Assembly: GCA_959601495.1 (NCBI GenBank)
Contig: CAUGPT010000009.1
Span: forward strand, 4,764-68,763
Direction of reading: 5' to 3'
Origin: Avispirillum sp959601495
Lineage (GTDB): Bacteria; Bacillota; Clostridia; Oscillospirales; CAG-272
DNA: 64,000 bases
Notes under the pieces: model-generated
What the model was told of the DNA's origin: nothing
What the model saw: the letters and a program-made list of their open reading frames with translations, nothing else
Database searches by the model: none
Translations under genes and position numbers: made by a program
Part shown: in pieces, positions 16,829-24,901 of the stretch
Numbering within the stretch: the stretch's first letter is position 1
Layout: every line of letters starts with the position of its first letter

Positions 16829-18103
16829 ATGGCTAACATTCTTCATTATATTGCGCTGCCCTTCGGCTATCTCATGAAGTTCTGCTGCTGGATAAGCCCC
16901 GGGCACAATTATATCGTAGCGCTCATATTCTTTACGATCATCATTCAGGTGCTTCTTTGCCTCATTTTCGGCATAAAACAGCAGAAAAATATGCAGAAGC
17001 AGGCAAGACTCGCGCCCAAAGCCGCGGCTATACGCAAAAAATACGCGGGCCGCAACGATAACGTTACAAAGCAGAAAATGCAGCAGGAGATCATGGCGCT
17101 TTACAGCGAAAACGGCTACAGTCCCATGGGCGGCTGCCTGCCTATGCTTATCCAGCTTCCCATCGTCATGTCCCTGTACTACGTTGTCGTATACCCCATG
17201 CAGTATATCTGCCTTCTCGGTAAGGACGTGATTTCCAACATGATAGTTGCCTTCCGTGACGCCGATCTTCTGTCGGCGACTGCGGTAAAGGCGCTGGGCG
17301 ATAAGTTTGACGTGGGCTCCTCCCTTACCAACACAAGAGTTGCGCAGGTGGAGATCATAAAGCAGGTCAGCGAGTGGAACGCGACAGGCAATACCGCCGA
17401 TGTCGCGAAGTACGCTCCCGAGCTTGCGGGCAAATGGCTGCCCGACTATCAGGTAGGCCCGCTCGATTTCTCTATCGCGCCGCCATACCCCAACAATCCC
17501 GATTTCAAAACGCTCTGGCCGCTGCTCATGGTGCCCGTTCTCATAGTTGCCACCATGATAATAAGCCAGATCCTCACCCGTAAGTTCTCTTATCAGGACC
17601 CCACCACTCAGGAACAGCAGAACAGCTGCTCCATGAAGGCTATGACATATTCCATGCCGCTTCTTTCCGCATGGATCTCTTTCTCGCTGCCCGCAGCCGT
17701 AGGCGTGTACTGGATATACAGATCCATCGCCGCAACGCTTCAGCAGTTTATAATGTCCAAGATAATGCCTATGCCCACATTCACGGCGGAGGACTATAAG
17801 GCTGCCGAAAAAGAAGTAAACGGCTCGTCAAGTAAGAAAAAGAAAAAGAACGCCCAGGACGGCGACGCATCGTCATCCTCCGGCGGAGAAAAGAAGCGCT
17901 CGCTGCATCATATCGACGACGATGACGACGATATTCCCGCAGCGGTTGCCGAGAAGTCCGAAAAGTCCGACGACAAAGCGGAGTCCGAGACGGACGCGGC
18001 GGAAAAAGAGGACAAAAAGTCCGACGCCGCTGCCCCCGTTACGGACGGAGAAGCGCCCGTTATGAAGGACGATAAGGGCAAGACAAAGTACGAAAAGAAA
18101 TAA
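16829..18103 (+). CDS. yidC: Membrane protein insertase YidC/Oxa1
   Basis: 424 residues. Inserts and folds membrane proteins, alone or with SecYEG. Five hydrophobic segments fit the Oxa1 core: about residues 5-27, 29-50, 108-130, a segment near 226-248, and 272-300. A cytoplasmic basic loop (KQQKNMQKQARLAPKAAAI) follows the second, and MGGCLPMLIQLPI is typical. There is no lipobox, unlike Bacillus SpoIIIJ. The C-terminal 90 residues form a long charged tail: a Lys cluster, a run of six Asp, then Glu/Asp/Lys-rich repeats, probably for ribosome or partner contact. jag follows 17 nt later. Confidence 0.93.
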   Translation: MANILHYIALPFGYLMKFCCWISPGHNYIVALIFFTIIIQVLLCLIFGIKQQKNMQKQARLAPKAAAIRKKYAGRNDNVTKQKMQQEIMALYSENGYSPMGGCLPMLIQLPIVMSLYYVVVYPMQYICLLGKDVISNMIVAFRDADLLSATAVKALGDKFDVGSSLTNTRVAQVEIIKQVSEWNATGNTADVAKYAPELAGKWLPDYQVGPLDFSIAPPYPNNPDFKTLWPLLMVPVLIVATMIISQILTRKFSYQDPTTQEQQNSCSMKAMTYSMPLLSAWISFSLPAAVGVYWIYRSIAATLQQFIMSKIMPMPTFTAEDYKAAEKEVNGSSSKKKKKNAQDGDASSSSGGEKKRSLHHIDDDDDDIPAAVAEKSEKSDDKAESETDAAEKEDKKSDAAAPVTDGEAPVMKDDKGKTKYEKK

Positions 18104-18120
18104 TTTTGAGGAAAAGTAAT

Positions 18121-19251
18121 ATGGCTGAAGAAATCATCATAGAGGGCAAGACCTTTGAGGCTGCCATGGCGGAGGCGCAGACCAAGTACAACGGTGAAAA
18201 CGTTCAGTACGAAATACTGGAGATGCCCAAGAGAGGTATATTCGGAATAGGCGCGACTCCCGCAAGAATTAAAGTTATCATAAACGACGACGCCGACGAT
18301 GAGGATACTGATCTTTCCGGCATCGTAGCCTCCATAAAGGGACTCGGCGTTACCACAAACCGCGGCGGCGGAGAGGAAAAGAGCCGCTCCGAGCAGCCCG
18401 CAAAGGACAAGCGTGAGGACAGACGCGAGAACAAACGCGATGACAGACGCGAAAACAAGCGTCCCCGCGAGGAGCGCGCGGAAAAGCGTGCCGAGGCAAA
18501 AGCTCCCGCCGCAAGCGAAAGCAGTGAAGATGCTGCAGCGGTAAAAACCGAGCAGAAGCAGACGCAGAAGCGCGAGCACGTAGCAAAGGAGCCCAGAGTT
18601 ATCGAGGTCACCGACGCTGAAAAAGAGTGCGCGCTGAAGTTCGCAAACACCCTCCTGCAGGATATGGGCGTTGAGGCTGAGGCAAGATTTACCGGCAGCG
18701 AGCCTTCCGGCATCGGCGGCAACACATATCCCCATATGGAGATCGCGGGCGAGGGCGCAGGCATCCTTATAGGACACCACGGCGAGACCCTTGACGCTAT
18801 ACAGTACCTTGTAAACCTTTGCGCTCACCGTAAGGGCGGCGGCTCTTCCAAGGAGTTTGTGAAGATCATCGTTGATATTGAGGACTATCGCCGCAAGAGA
18901 GAAGAGACACTTCGCGCGCTCGCAAGACGCACCGCGGCAAAGGCGCTCAAGTACAGAAGAAATATCGTTCTCGAGCCCATGAATCCCTTTGAAAGACGTA
19001 TAATCCACTCTGAGATACAGGGCATCGAAAACGTGTCTACCCACTCCGTCGGCAGCGACGATAACCGTAAGATCGTTGTATGCTACGAGGGCGCGGACAA
19101 GGTCGAGCGTCGCCGCAGAGGTAACGGTTACGGTCGCCGCGGCGCAAAGCCCGAGGATGAGACCGCGGATATGTCCGAGGCAGCAGAGACCTACGAGGCT
19201 CCCGCCGAAGCGGAAGCCGCGGGTGAGGCCGCAGCGGAAAGCGAAGAATAA
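18121..19251 (+). CDS. jag: RNA-binding protein Jag/KhpB
   Basis: 376 residues from ATG 18121 (GAGGAAAAG before it). The domain order is Jag-N (residues 1-60, ITLTKIE-type fold with PKRGIFGIG), a long linker rich in Arg/Glu/Lys repeats (residues 95-150, REDRRENKRDD), a KH domain (about 165-250 with GILIGHHGETLDAIQYL), an R3H domain (about 255-320, RRKREETLRALARRTAAKA ... PFERRIIH), and an acidic tail. KhpB binds RNA and influences cell division and elongation in Gram-positive bacteria. The linker is longer and more basic than usual. It ends before a very strong terminator. Confidence 0.93.
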   Translation: MAEEIIIEGKTFEAAMAEAQTKYNGENVQYEILEMPKRGIFGIGATPARIKVIINDDADDEDTDLSGIVASIKGLGVTTNRGGGEEKSRSEQPAKDKREDRRENKRDDRRENKRPREERAEKRAEAKAPAASESSEDAAAVKTEQKQTQKREHVAKEPRVIEVTDAEKECALKFANTLLQDMGVEAEARFTGSEPSGIGGNTYPHMEIAGEGAGILIGHHGETLDAIQYLVNLCAHRKGGGSSKEFVKIIVDIEDYRRKREETLRALARRTAAKALKYRRNIVLEPMNPFERRIIHSEIQGIENVSTHSVGSDDNRKIVVCYEGADKVERRRRGNGYGRRGAKPEDETADMSEAAETYEAPAEAEAAGEAAAESEE

Positions 19252-19306
19252 GCGAAAAGCTTCTTTGCGGAAAACAAAAAAAGAATTACGGCGGAGCTTT
19301 CCCCGT

Positions 19307-19342
19307 AAAAACGGGCTGCCGCAGACGCGGCAGCCCGTTTTT
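19307..19342 (+). terminator. Strong terminator after jag
   Basis: 16-bp perfect stem AAAAACGGGCTGCCGC with an AGAC loop and T5. It separates mnmE from the yidC-jag transcript. Confidence 0.9.
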
Positions 19343-19393
19343 GAAAGTCCAAATGCGGCAGCAAAAAAACGAGATATATTCGGGAGATGCAAA

Positions 19394-20764
19394 ATGCTCG
19401 GTGATACGGTTGCGGCTGTCTCTACACCTCGCGGCAGAGGCGGCATTGCGGTAATAAGAATAAGCGGCGACGGCACGCGGGACGTGCTGCGGCGCTGCTT
19501 TGTCCCTGCGGGCAGTGCCCCGTGGGACAATGTCAGAAAGTCGTGCTTCGGCAAGATCGTCGACGGAAAAGATGAGATCGACACAGGTCTTGCGGTGTTT
19601 TTTCGCGCTCCGCATTCGTATACCGGCGAGGACAGCGCGGAGATAAGCTGTCACGGCGGCGTTGCCGTGACAGCGGCTGTGCTGCGCGCGGTGTTTGCCG
19701 CCGGTGCCGCTCCCGCGGCTGCCGGAGAGTTTACTCAGCGCGCGTTTATAAACGGAAAGCTTTCTCTCACCGAGGCAGAGGCTGTCGGAAAGCTTATCGA
19801 CGCCGATACGGATTCAAGACGCCGTCTTGCGTACGGCGCGGCAGCGGGCAGACTGAAAGACGCGGCAGGCGGTGTGTGCTCAAGGCTGCGCCGTGTGCTC
19901 GCGGCACTGTATGCCGTTATAGACTATCCCGATGAGGATATTGGCGACGAGGGAGAAAGGGAGATAGAAGGCGTTCTCGAAGCTTCCGCCGCCGAGCTCA
20001 GAAGGCTGCTCGCAACATACAAAACAGGATGCGCCGTCAGCGACGGAGTGGTATGCGCCATAGTCGGCTCTCCCAACAGCGGCAAAAGCTCGCTTTACAA
20101 TCTGCTGTGCAGAAGCGACCGCGCCATTGTGACCGACGTTGCGGGAACTACCAGAGACACCCTTTGGGAGACCGTCGACGCCGGCGGCATAACGCTGCGC
20201 ATCGCGGACACGGCGGGCATCCGAAAAACGGACGACATCGTTGAGGCGGCGGGCATTGACCGCGCCATCGGCGTTATGGAAAGCGCCGAGCTTGTCATAG
20301 CCGTGTTTGACGGCTCCGAGGCTCTGAAGCCCGAGGACAGAGAGCTTACGGAGCGGCTTCGCGGCTGCGGCGCTGCCGTTATATGCGTTATAAACAAAAG
20401 CGATCTTGGGGGCGCCGCGGACACATCGGAATTTGAGGGCTGCGCCGACAAAACGGTCGTTATGTCCGCACTTACGGGTGACGGACTTGACAGATTGCAC
20501 GACGCGATCAACGGGATCTACAACAGCGACGGGCTGTCCCTTGATTCTGATGCCGTTCTGTGGGACGCACGCCACCGCGCCGCGGTGGAAAAAGCGCTTG
20601 AGCTTATAGAAGAGTCGCGGCGCGCTCTTTCGGCGGGAGACCCCGCGGACGCGGTCTGCACTCTTGCGGAGAGCGCTCTTGCCGAGCTTTCCATGCTGGA
20701 CGGCAGAGGCGTCAGCGAGGAGATTGTTGCGGAGATATTCTCTCATTTCTGCGTGGGCAAATGA
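19394..20764 (+). CDS. mnmE: tRNA modification GTPase MnmE
   Basis: 456 residues from ATG 19394. MnmE, normally with MnmG, installs carboxymethylaminomethyl/aminomethyl groups on wobble uridine. The N-terminal folate-binding domain (AAVSTPRGRGGIAVIRISG), helical domain, and inserted G domain are present: G1 GSPNSGKSS, G2 region VAGTTRDT, G3 DTAG, G4 NKSD, G5 SALTG. The essential C-terminal C-x-G-K (CVGK) is the protein's end. mnmG, which usually follows, is absent here; a minus-strand gene and an RNHCP gene separate mnmE from rsmG. Confidence 0.95.
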   Translation: MLGDTVAAVSTPRGRGGIAVIRISGDGTRDVLRRCFVPAGSAPWDNVRKSCFGKIVDGKDEIDTGLAVFFRAPHSYTGEDSAEISCHGGVAVTAAVLRAVFAAGAAPAAAGEFTQRAFINGKLSLTEAEAVGKLIDADTDSRRRLAYGAAAGRLKDAAGGVCSRLRRVLAALYAVIDYPDEDIGDEGEREIEGVLEASAAELRRLLATYKTGCAVSDGVVCAIVGSPNSGKSSLYNLLCRSDRAIVTDVAGTTRDTLWETVDAGGITLRIADTAGIRKTDDIVEAAGIDRAIGVMESAELVIAVFDGSEALKPEDRELTERLRGCGAAVICVINKSDLGGAADTSEFEGCADKTVVMSALTGDGLDRLHDAINGIYNSDGLSLDSDAVLWDARHRAAVEKALELIEESRRALSAGDPADAVCTLAESALAELSMLDGRGVSEEIVAEIFSHFCVGK

Positions 20765-21008
20765 ATATCATCGGGCGCACTGCGCTCGGATAGTATATGA
20801 CAAGCGGCGCCGAAAGGAACAGACCGTGCCGCCGCACGGACGACGGCAAAATAAATTTACGGTGATGTTCTTCCGCGACGCTCCGTGAGGCGGCAAAACT
20901 GCTGCCTTATATGCGTGCGGGCGCACAGACCGTGCCGCAGAAAAGCAAAAAGATCCGGCACGGAGACCCGTGCCGGAAAAAGTATTTCCTTTGGAAAAAC
21001 CAAAAAAG
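20765..21008. other. Non-coding gap where mnmG would be expected
   Basis: About 240 nt without a supported gene. Apart from the terminator at 20954-20977 I see no gene fragment or repeat. No mnmG remnant was recognised. Confidence 0.5.
20954..20977 (-). terminator. Terminator of the minus-strand surface-protein gene
   Basis: TCCGGCACGG/CCGTGCCGGA stem, 4-nt loop. On the minus strand it is followed by TCTTTTTG. Confidence 0.8.
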
Positions 21009-21509
21009 TCAGTTTTTCTTTTTCGGAATAAGCACCAGTATAAGAACTATAATTGCGACAACGATAATTATGGCAATGATTATTGCCCATATGCCCATGC
21101 CGCTGCTTTTTTCCGTGCTGTCCGGTGAGACGGTTGAGGTCACGCTGTCGGAATCCCCGGTCACGTCGCCGCGCCCGCTTTCGTCGGTCATTTTGTCGGT
21201 GTCCTTGTCTTTGTCGGTATCTTTTCTGTCGGTGCCGCTTTCGCTGCCGCCCACAACTCCGTCGGGTGCGTTGCCGGATACGTCTCCGTCGGGGACGGCG
21301 TTCGTATTGTCGTCATTCGCTTTGTCCGTGCCGTTCATATCGTTTTTGCCGCCTGCGGTGCTGTCAGCCGTGCCTGATGTTTCGGCAAGGGGAATGAACT
21401 TTACCGCTTCGCCGTCGGAATTCGCCGCAAAAGCGGGGAAAGCGCAGAGCACGCAAAACAGTACGGCGGCGCAGATACAGGATATGCATTTGAAAATTCT
21501 TAATTTCAT
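21009..21509 (-). CDS. Small secreted membrane-anchored low-complexity protein
   Basis: 166 residues. A signal peptide (residues 1-28, ending A-F-A-A) is followed by about 100 residues dominated by Asp, Gly, Ser, Thr and Lys without order-promoting residues. A single hydrophobic helix (GIWAIIIAIIIVVAIIVLI) and a PKKKN tail end the protein. The topology is extracellular disordered domain plus C-terminal membrane anchor. AAGGAGA lies 7 nt before the ATG. It is a solitary minus-strand gene between mnmE and rsmG, possibly inserted there. The function is unknown. Confidence 0.75.
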   Translation of the reverse strand: MKLRIFKCISCICAAVLFCVLCAFPAFAANSDGEAVKFIPLAETSGTADSTAGGKNDMNGTDKANDDNTNAVPDGDVSGNAPDGVVGGSESGTDRKDTDKDKDTDKMTDESGRGDVTGDSDSVTSTVSPDSTEKSSGMGIWAIIIAIIIVVAIIVLILVLIPKKKN

Positions 21510-21616
21510 ATTATGTCTCCTTTGATTTGAAAATGCAGTTTTGTGCTGATGATATTATTACCATACTTTGGGCGCTTATACGCGGCGGCGCAAAGTTATA
21601 CTTTTTGTGAGGAATA

Positions 21617-21955
21617 ATGGAACAGAAACGCTTTACGAAAAACGACAGCGGATTTGTCTGCGGACACTGCGGCAAAACCGTTGAACCGCTGGGCTACACA
21701 TCGAGAAACCATTGCCCGTACTGCCTTTGGAGCCGTCATCTGGACGAAAACCCGGGGGACCGCGCAAGCAGCTGTATGGGAATGATGGAGCCGGTCGGCG
21801 CGCTTCCCGACGCGAAAAAAGGCTATATAATCAGCCACCGCTGCACGGTCTGCGGCGCCGTTCGTCGAAATAAGGCGGCGTGCTCGGGCAGACGCGGCGT
21901 GCAGGAGGACGATATGCGGCTCATTATTGAGCTTACCGGCAAACATGATTTCTGA
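21617..21955 (+). CDS. RNHCP domain protein
   Basis: 112 residues. Two zinc-ribbon-like Cys pairs are visible: CGHC at residues 15-18 with CPYC at 33-36, preceded by the name-giving R-N-H-C-P, and a later C-T-V-C. RNHCP proteins are small and of unknown biochemical role; a nucleic-acid-binding role is only guessed from the Cys pairs. Ribosome site GAGGA is 5 nt before ATG 21617. Its stop is 10 nt before the rsmG start, so the two are co-transcribed. Confidence 0.85.
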   Translation: MEQKRFTKNDSGFVCGHCGKTVEPLGYTSRNHCPYCLWSRHLDENPGDRASSCMGMMEPVGALPDAKKGYIISHRCTVCGAVRRNKAACSGRRGVQEDDMRLIIELTGKHDF

Positions 21956-21965
21956 GAGGGCAGCC

Positions 21966-22715
21966 ATGACAGAAGAAACAACGTTTTTTACTTATGATGT
22001 GTTTTGCGAAAAACTTTCATCGCTTTGCAGAAGAGCGGGGCTCAAAGAGCAGGAAGATGCGGCGGCAAGAAAGCTGTACACGGTATGTACAAGGCTTTGC
22101 GAGTGCTCAAGGCGTTTTAATCTGACAGCCATACACGACCCCGAGGAGATTCTGCGCAAGCACATAACCGACAGTCTGTTTTTTGCCGCGGCGATCGAAA
22201 AATCGGGTGCGGACAGCCTTATTGATATCGGCAGCGGAGCGGGATTTCCGTCACTTCCCACGGCGGCTGTGCTGCCGTCGGTCGACGTCTGCGCGCTTGA
22301 CAGCACGGCAAAAAAGACTGTGTATATGAAAGAAACGGCGATCGGGGCGGGCATTTCGAACTTTCGCTCTGTCGCTGCCCGCGCCGAGGAGGCGGGGCAT
22401 ACGGGCGCAATGCGTGAGACTTTCGGCGCAGCGGGGGCACGGGCGGTGGCAAACCTCAGAGTTCTTTTGGAGCTTTGCACGCCGTTTGTAAGACGCGGCG
22501 GGGTATTTGTCGCAATGAAAGGCGAATCCGCGAAAGAAGAGGCACGTGAGGCAAAATCGGCGGCAAAGCTTTTGGGATGCGAGCTTTCGGACATTGCCGA
22601 ATACAGTGTGCCCAATCTTTCGGATAAAAGATTTCTCCTTATTTACCAAAAGATTTCTCCCGCAAAACAGCTGTATCCCCGTAATTTTTCACAGATAACG
22701 AAAAAACCGCTCTGA
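21966..22715 (+). CDS. rsmG: 16S rRNA (guanine527-N7)-methyltransferase RsmG
   Basis: 249 residues; start ATG 21966 with GAGAGGG upstream. Methylates G527 in the 530 loop of 16S rRNA using S-adenosylmethionine. The SAM motif DIGSGAGFPSLP and the following LDSTAKKTVYM are typical, as is NLTAIHDPEEILRKHITDSL. As in many bacteria it precedes a ParB/Noc gene near the replication origin. A weak hairpin (CGGCGCA/TGCGCCG, 22717-22739) follows. Confidence 0.94.
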   Translation: MTEETTFFTYDVFCEKLSSLCRRAGLKEQEDAAARKLYTVCTRLCECSRRFNLTAIHDPEEILRKHITDSLFFAAAIEKSGADSLIDIGSGAGFPSLPTAAVLPSVDVCALDSTAKKTVYMKETAIGAGISNFRSVAARAEEAGHTGAMRETFGAAGARAVANLRVLLELCTPFVRRGGVFVAMKGESAKEEAREAKSAAKLLGCELSDIAEYSVPNLSDKRFLLIYQKISPAKQLYPRNFSQITKKPL

Positions 22716-22841
22716 ACGGCGCAAAATAATGCTGCGCCGCTTAAAACGGCAAAAACATATATAATAACAAGGCTTTATTCCCGCTATATTTTACTTTCCC
22801 CGTGTTATCCTTTTATCACTTACAAAAGGGGGAGATTAAAA

Positions 22842-24065
22842 ATGGCGGGAATACTGTTTTTTCAGAAAAGCGGAGCAAACGAGGTAAAAGAAGAGGACAA
22901 GCGTGGGGCGGAACGCCGCGCGGAGACGGCGTGCGGCGCGCAGCGGACAGACGGCAGGCAGCACAGCGGCGCAATATGGGAGACGGACGGCGCAATAGAA
23001 AAGAGCGGCGCGACCGGAGAGACGGACAGCGCGGCACGTGACGATATGAGACAGACGGACAGCGCGCGGCGCAGCGGCGCGCGGCAATATGGCGGCGGCC
23101 CCATGCATGACGGTGTGAGGGATACAGGCGGTACGCGGATGTATACGGAAATGCCGTCGGCACCCGGCGCGGCGGAAGGCAGTGAACAATGCTGCGGCGG
23201 GGCACGGACAGCTGACGGCACTGCGGCATCGGAGGTCACGCCGAAGACGAATACAGGCTGCAGCCTGCCTGCGTCCGCCATATTCATGCTGCGTCCGGAC
23301 GACATACTTCCGAACCCCGCGCAGCCGAGAAAAATGTTTACGGAAGAAGCCATCCTGCGCCTTGCGGATTCTATCAGAATGCACGGAATGATCCAGCCGC
23401 TGGCGGTGCGCAGGGTGACAAGCGGAGGGAAGTACGAGCTTGTGGCGGGTGAGCGGCGGCTGAGAGCGGCAAAATATCTGGGCCTTGAAAAGGTTCCCTG
23501 CTTTACGGTGGATGCGGACAGTGAGGAGTCGGCGCACCTTGCCATAATCGAGAACATCCAGAGAGAAAACCTGAATATGTTCGAGCAGGCGCAGGCAATT
23601 GCGGGGCTTATGAAGCTGCACTGCCTGACCCAGGAAAAAATAGCCGCAAGGCTTTCCTGCTCGCAGTCGTACGTAGCAAACAAGCTGCGGCTTTTGCGCA
23701 TCCCCGCGCAGGACAGGGAGGATATTCTTGAGTCGTCGCTGACGGAACGCCACGTGCGCGCGCTTCTGAGACTGCGCGACGAGCAGCAGCGCAGAAGCGC
23801 CATGCACACCGTTATAAGACGGCACATGAATGTTGCCGCCACGGAGGAGTACATAGACCGTCTTGTGGAGGCGGACAAAAACAGGCAGCGTGAGGAGAGC
23901 GCGGGCAGAGCCGCAAAGCTTATCATAAAAGATGTGCGCCTTTTGTACAATACCATAGACAGGGCGGTGGAGACCGTCAGACTTTCCGGTGTAAACGTTG
24001 AGACCGTGCGCAGAGAATGTCTCGGCACAACGGAAATAGTTATCCGTATCCCGAAAGAAGCATAG
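22842..24065 (+). CDS. ParB/Noc-family DNA-binding protein with long disordered N-terminus
   Basis: 407 residues; GGGGAGA lies before ATG 22842. The ParB/Spo0J core begins near residue 147: IQPLAVR, the CTP-binding-type GERRLRAAKYLG (203-214) and ENIQRENLNMFEQA (237-250), then an HTH (EKIAARLSCSQSYVANKLRLL). The position directly after rsmG matches Noc (nucleoid occlusion) of Bacillus. Residues 1-13 (MAGILFFQKSG) could be a short membrane-targeting helix like that of Noc. Unusual is the low-complexity segment of about 130 residues (Gly/Ala/Asp/Arg/Thr) between them. No parA/soj is present. I favour Noc over ParB, without certainty. Confidence 0.85.
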   Translation: MAGILFFQKSGANEVKEEDKRGAERRAETACGAQRTDGRQHSGAIWETDGAIEKSGATGETDSAARDDMRQTDSARRSGARQYGGGPMHDGVRDTGGTRMYTEMPSAPGAAEGSEQCCGGARTADGTAASEVTPKTNTGCSLPASAIFMLRPDDILPNPAQPRKMFTEEAILRLADSIRMHGMIQPLAVRRVTSGGKYELVAGERRLRAAKYLGLEKVPCFTVDADSEESAHLAIIENIQRENLNMFEQAQAIAGLMKLHCLTQEKIAARLSCSQSYVANKLRLLRIPAQDREDILESSLTERHVRALLRLRDEQQRRSAMHTVIRRHMNVAATEEYIDRLVEADKNRQREESAGRAAKLIIKDVRLLYNTIDRAVETVRLSGVNVETVRRECLGTTEIVIRIPKEA

Positions 24066-24103
24066 AAAAAGCTGCCGACACCCTTTGGTGTCGGCAGCTT
24101 TTT
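24066..24103. terminator. Bidirectional terminator between noc/parB and PHP gene
   Basis: 17-bp perfect stem AAAAAGCTGCCGACACC with CTTT loop, flanked by A and T runs on both strands. It serves the two convergent genes. Confidence 0.92.
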
Positions 24104-24108
24104 TCATT

Positions 24109-24900
24109 TCAGTGAGTTTTAAAATATCGCTCCAGTCGGCTGAAATCCGCTTCTTCTGTAATTTCAAGTCCGCATTTTTCGGCAAGAGAGAGGGCTTTTT
24201 CATATGCCTCTGTGTTATAGAACTCCTTCGGGATGTGCGCGTCACGCCCCAGTATGGCGGTGCAGCCCTCCTCGCCCGCGATGCGGAAAAACTCTTCGCA
24301 CGGGTAGTCGCGGCCCGAGGATATGCCGAGAAGGTTTATTTCAACGGGGATGGAAAGCTTTTTCGCAAAGCGCGCCAGTCGGCGCATTTCCCGCTCAAAC
24401 TCGGGCAGGCTGCGGTCAAAGCCGACTATGTCGGGATGGGCTATATACGAAAACAGCCCGGTGCTCAGCGCCTCGCAGCACTGATCCACGTACTTTATAA
24501 GCTCGTCCTCGCTTTTTGCCTCGCGAGTCCAGACGCCGTACTGGTCGTCGTCCAGATAGTGCTGACCAAGTATGAGGTACTCAATGCCGTAGGGACGGAT
24601 AAAATCGAGAAGGCCTTTGAAAAGCCGCGGATAGTATTCCGTCTCGAGCCCCAGCAGTATTTTTATCTGCCCTTTGTACTTTTCGCGAAGCGAGCGCACG
24701 CTTTCGCAGTAGTCGCCGAGATCCTCGCAGTACATACGGTAGCCCGAATAGTAGTCGCCGTCAAAGCCGGGGTAAGGGCAGTGATCCGCAAAGCCGAGGG
24801 TCTTAATGCCCGCGTCTATTGCGTAGAGAACGTATTCTTCATCGCTGCCGACGGCATGTCGGCAGCGCGCCGTGTGGGTATGGTAATTTGCCGTCATCAT
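24109..24900 (-). CDS. PHP-domain phosphatase, histidinol-phosphatase (HisK/HisJ)-like
   Basis: 263 residues. The start is the ATG at 24900, one base after the stop of the upstream LCP gene; longer frames lie inside that gene. PHP metal-binding motifs are visible: H-T-H-T at the N-terminus, ADHCPYPG around residue 40, EYY near 87, YIAHPDIVGFD near 170, and GRDAHIP near 220. PHP phosphatases hydrolyse phosphate esters such as histidinol phosphate with a trinuclear metal site. No histidine genes are nearby, so the true substrate is open. Last gene of the minus-strand group. Confidence 0.8.
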   Translation of the reverse strand: MMTANYHTHTARCRHAVGSDEEYVLYAIDAGIKTLGFADHCPYPGFDGDYYSGYRMYCEDLGDYCESVRSLREKYKGQIKILLGLETEYYPRLFKGLLDFIRPYGIEYLILGQHYLDDDQYGVWTREAKSEDELIKYVDQCCEALSTGLFSYIAHPDIVGFDRSLPEFEREMRRLARFAKKLSIPVEINLLGISSGRDYPCEEFFRIAGEEGCTAILGRDAHIPKEFYNTEAYEKALSLAEKCGLEITEEADFSRLERYFKTH

Positions 24901-24901
24901 T

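Noticed and set aside
17908..19584. 558-codon minus-strand frame
   Set aside because: Antisense to yidC end, jag and mnmE start; product is low-complexity Leu/Val/Ala typical of a shadow.
20765..24065. parS/NBS sites or DnaA-box cluster near noc/parB
   Set aside because: No full palindromic parS or NBS sequence and no cluster of TTATCCACA was found by eye; a pattern search would be needed.
22836..24245. Long minus-strand frames over noc/parB
   Set aside because: Shadows created by the GC-rich, biased codon use of the ParB-family gene.
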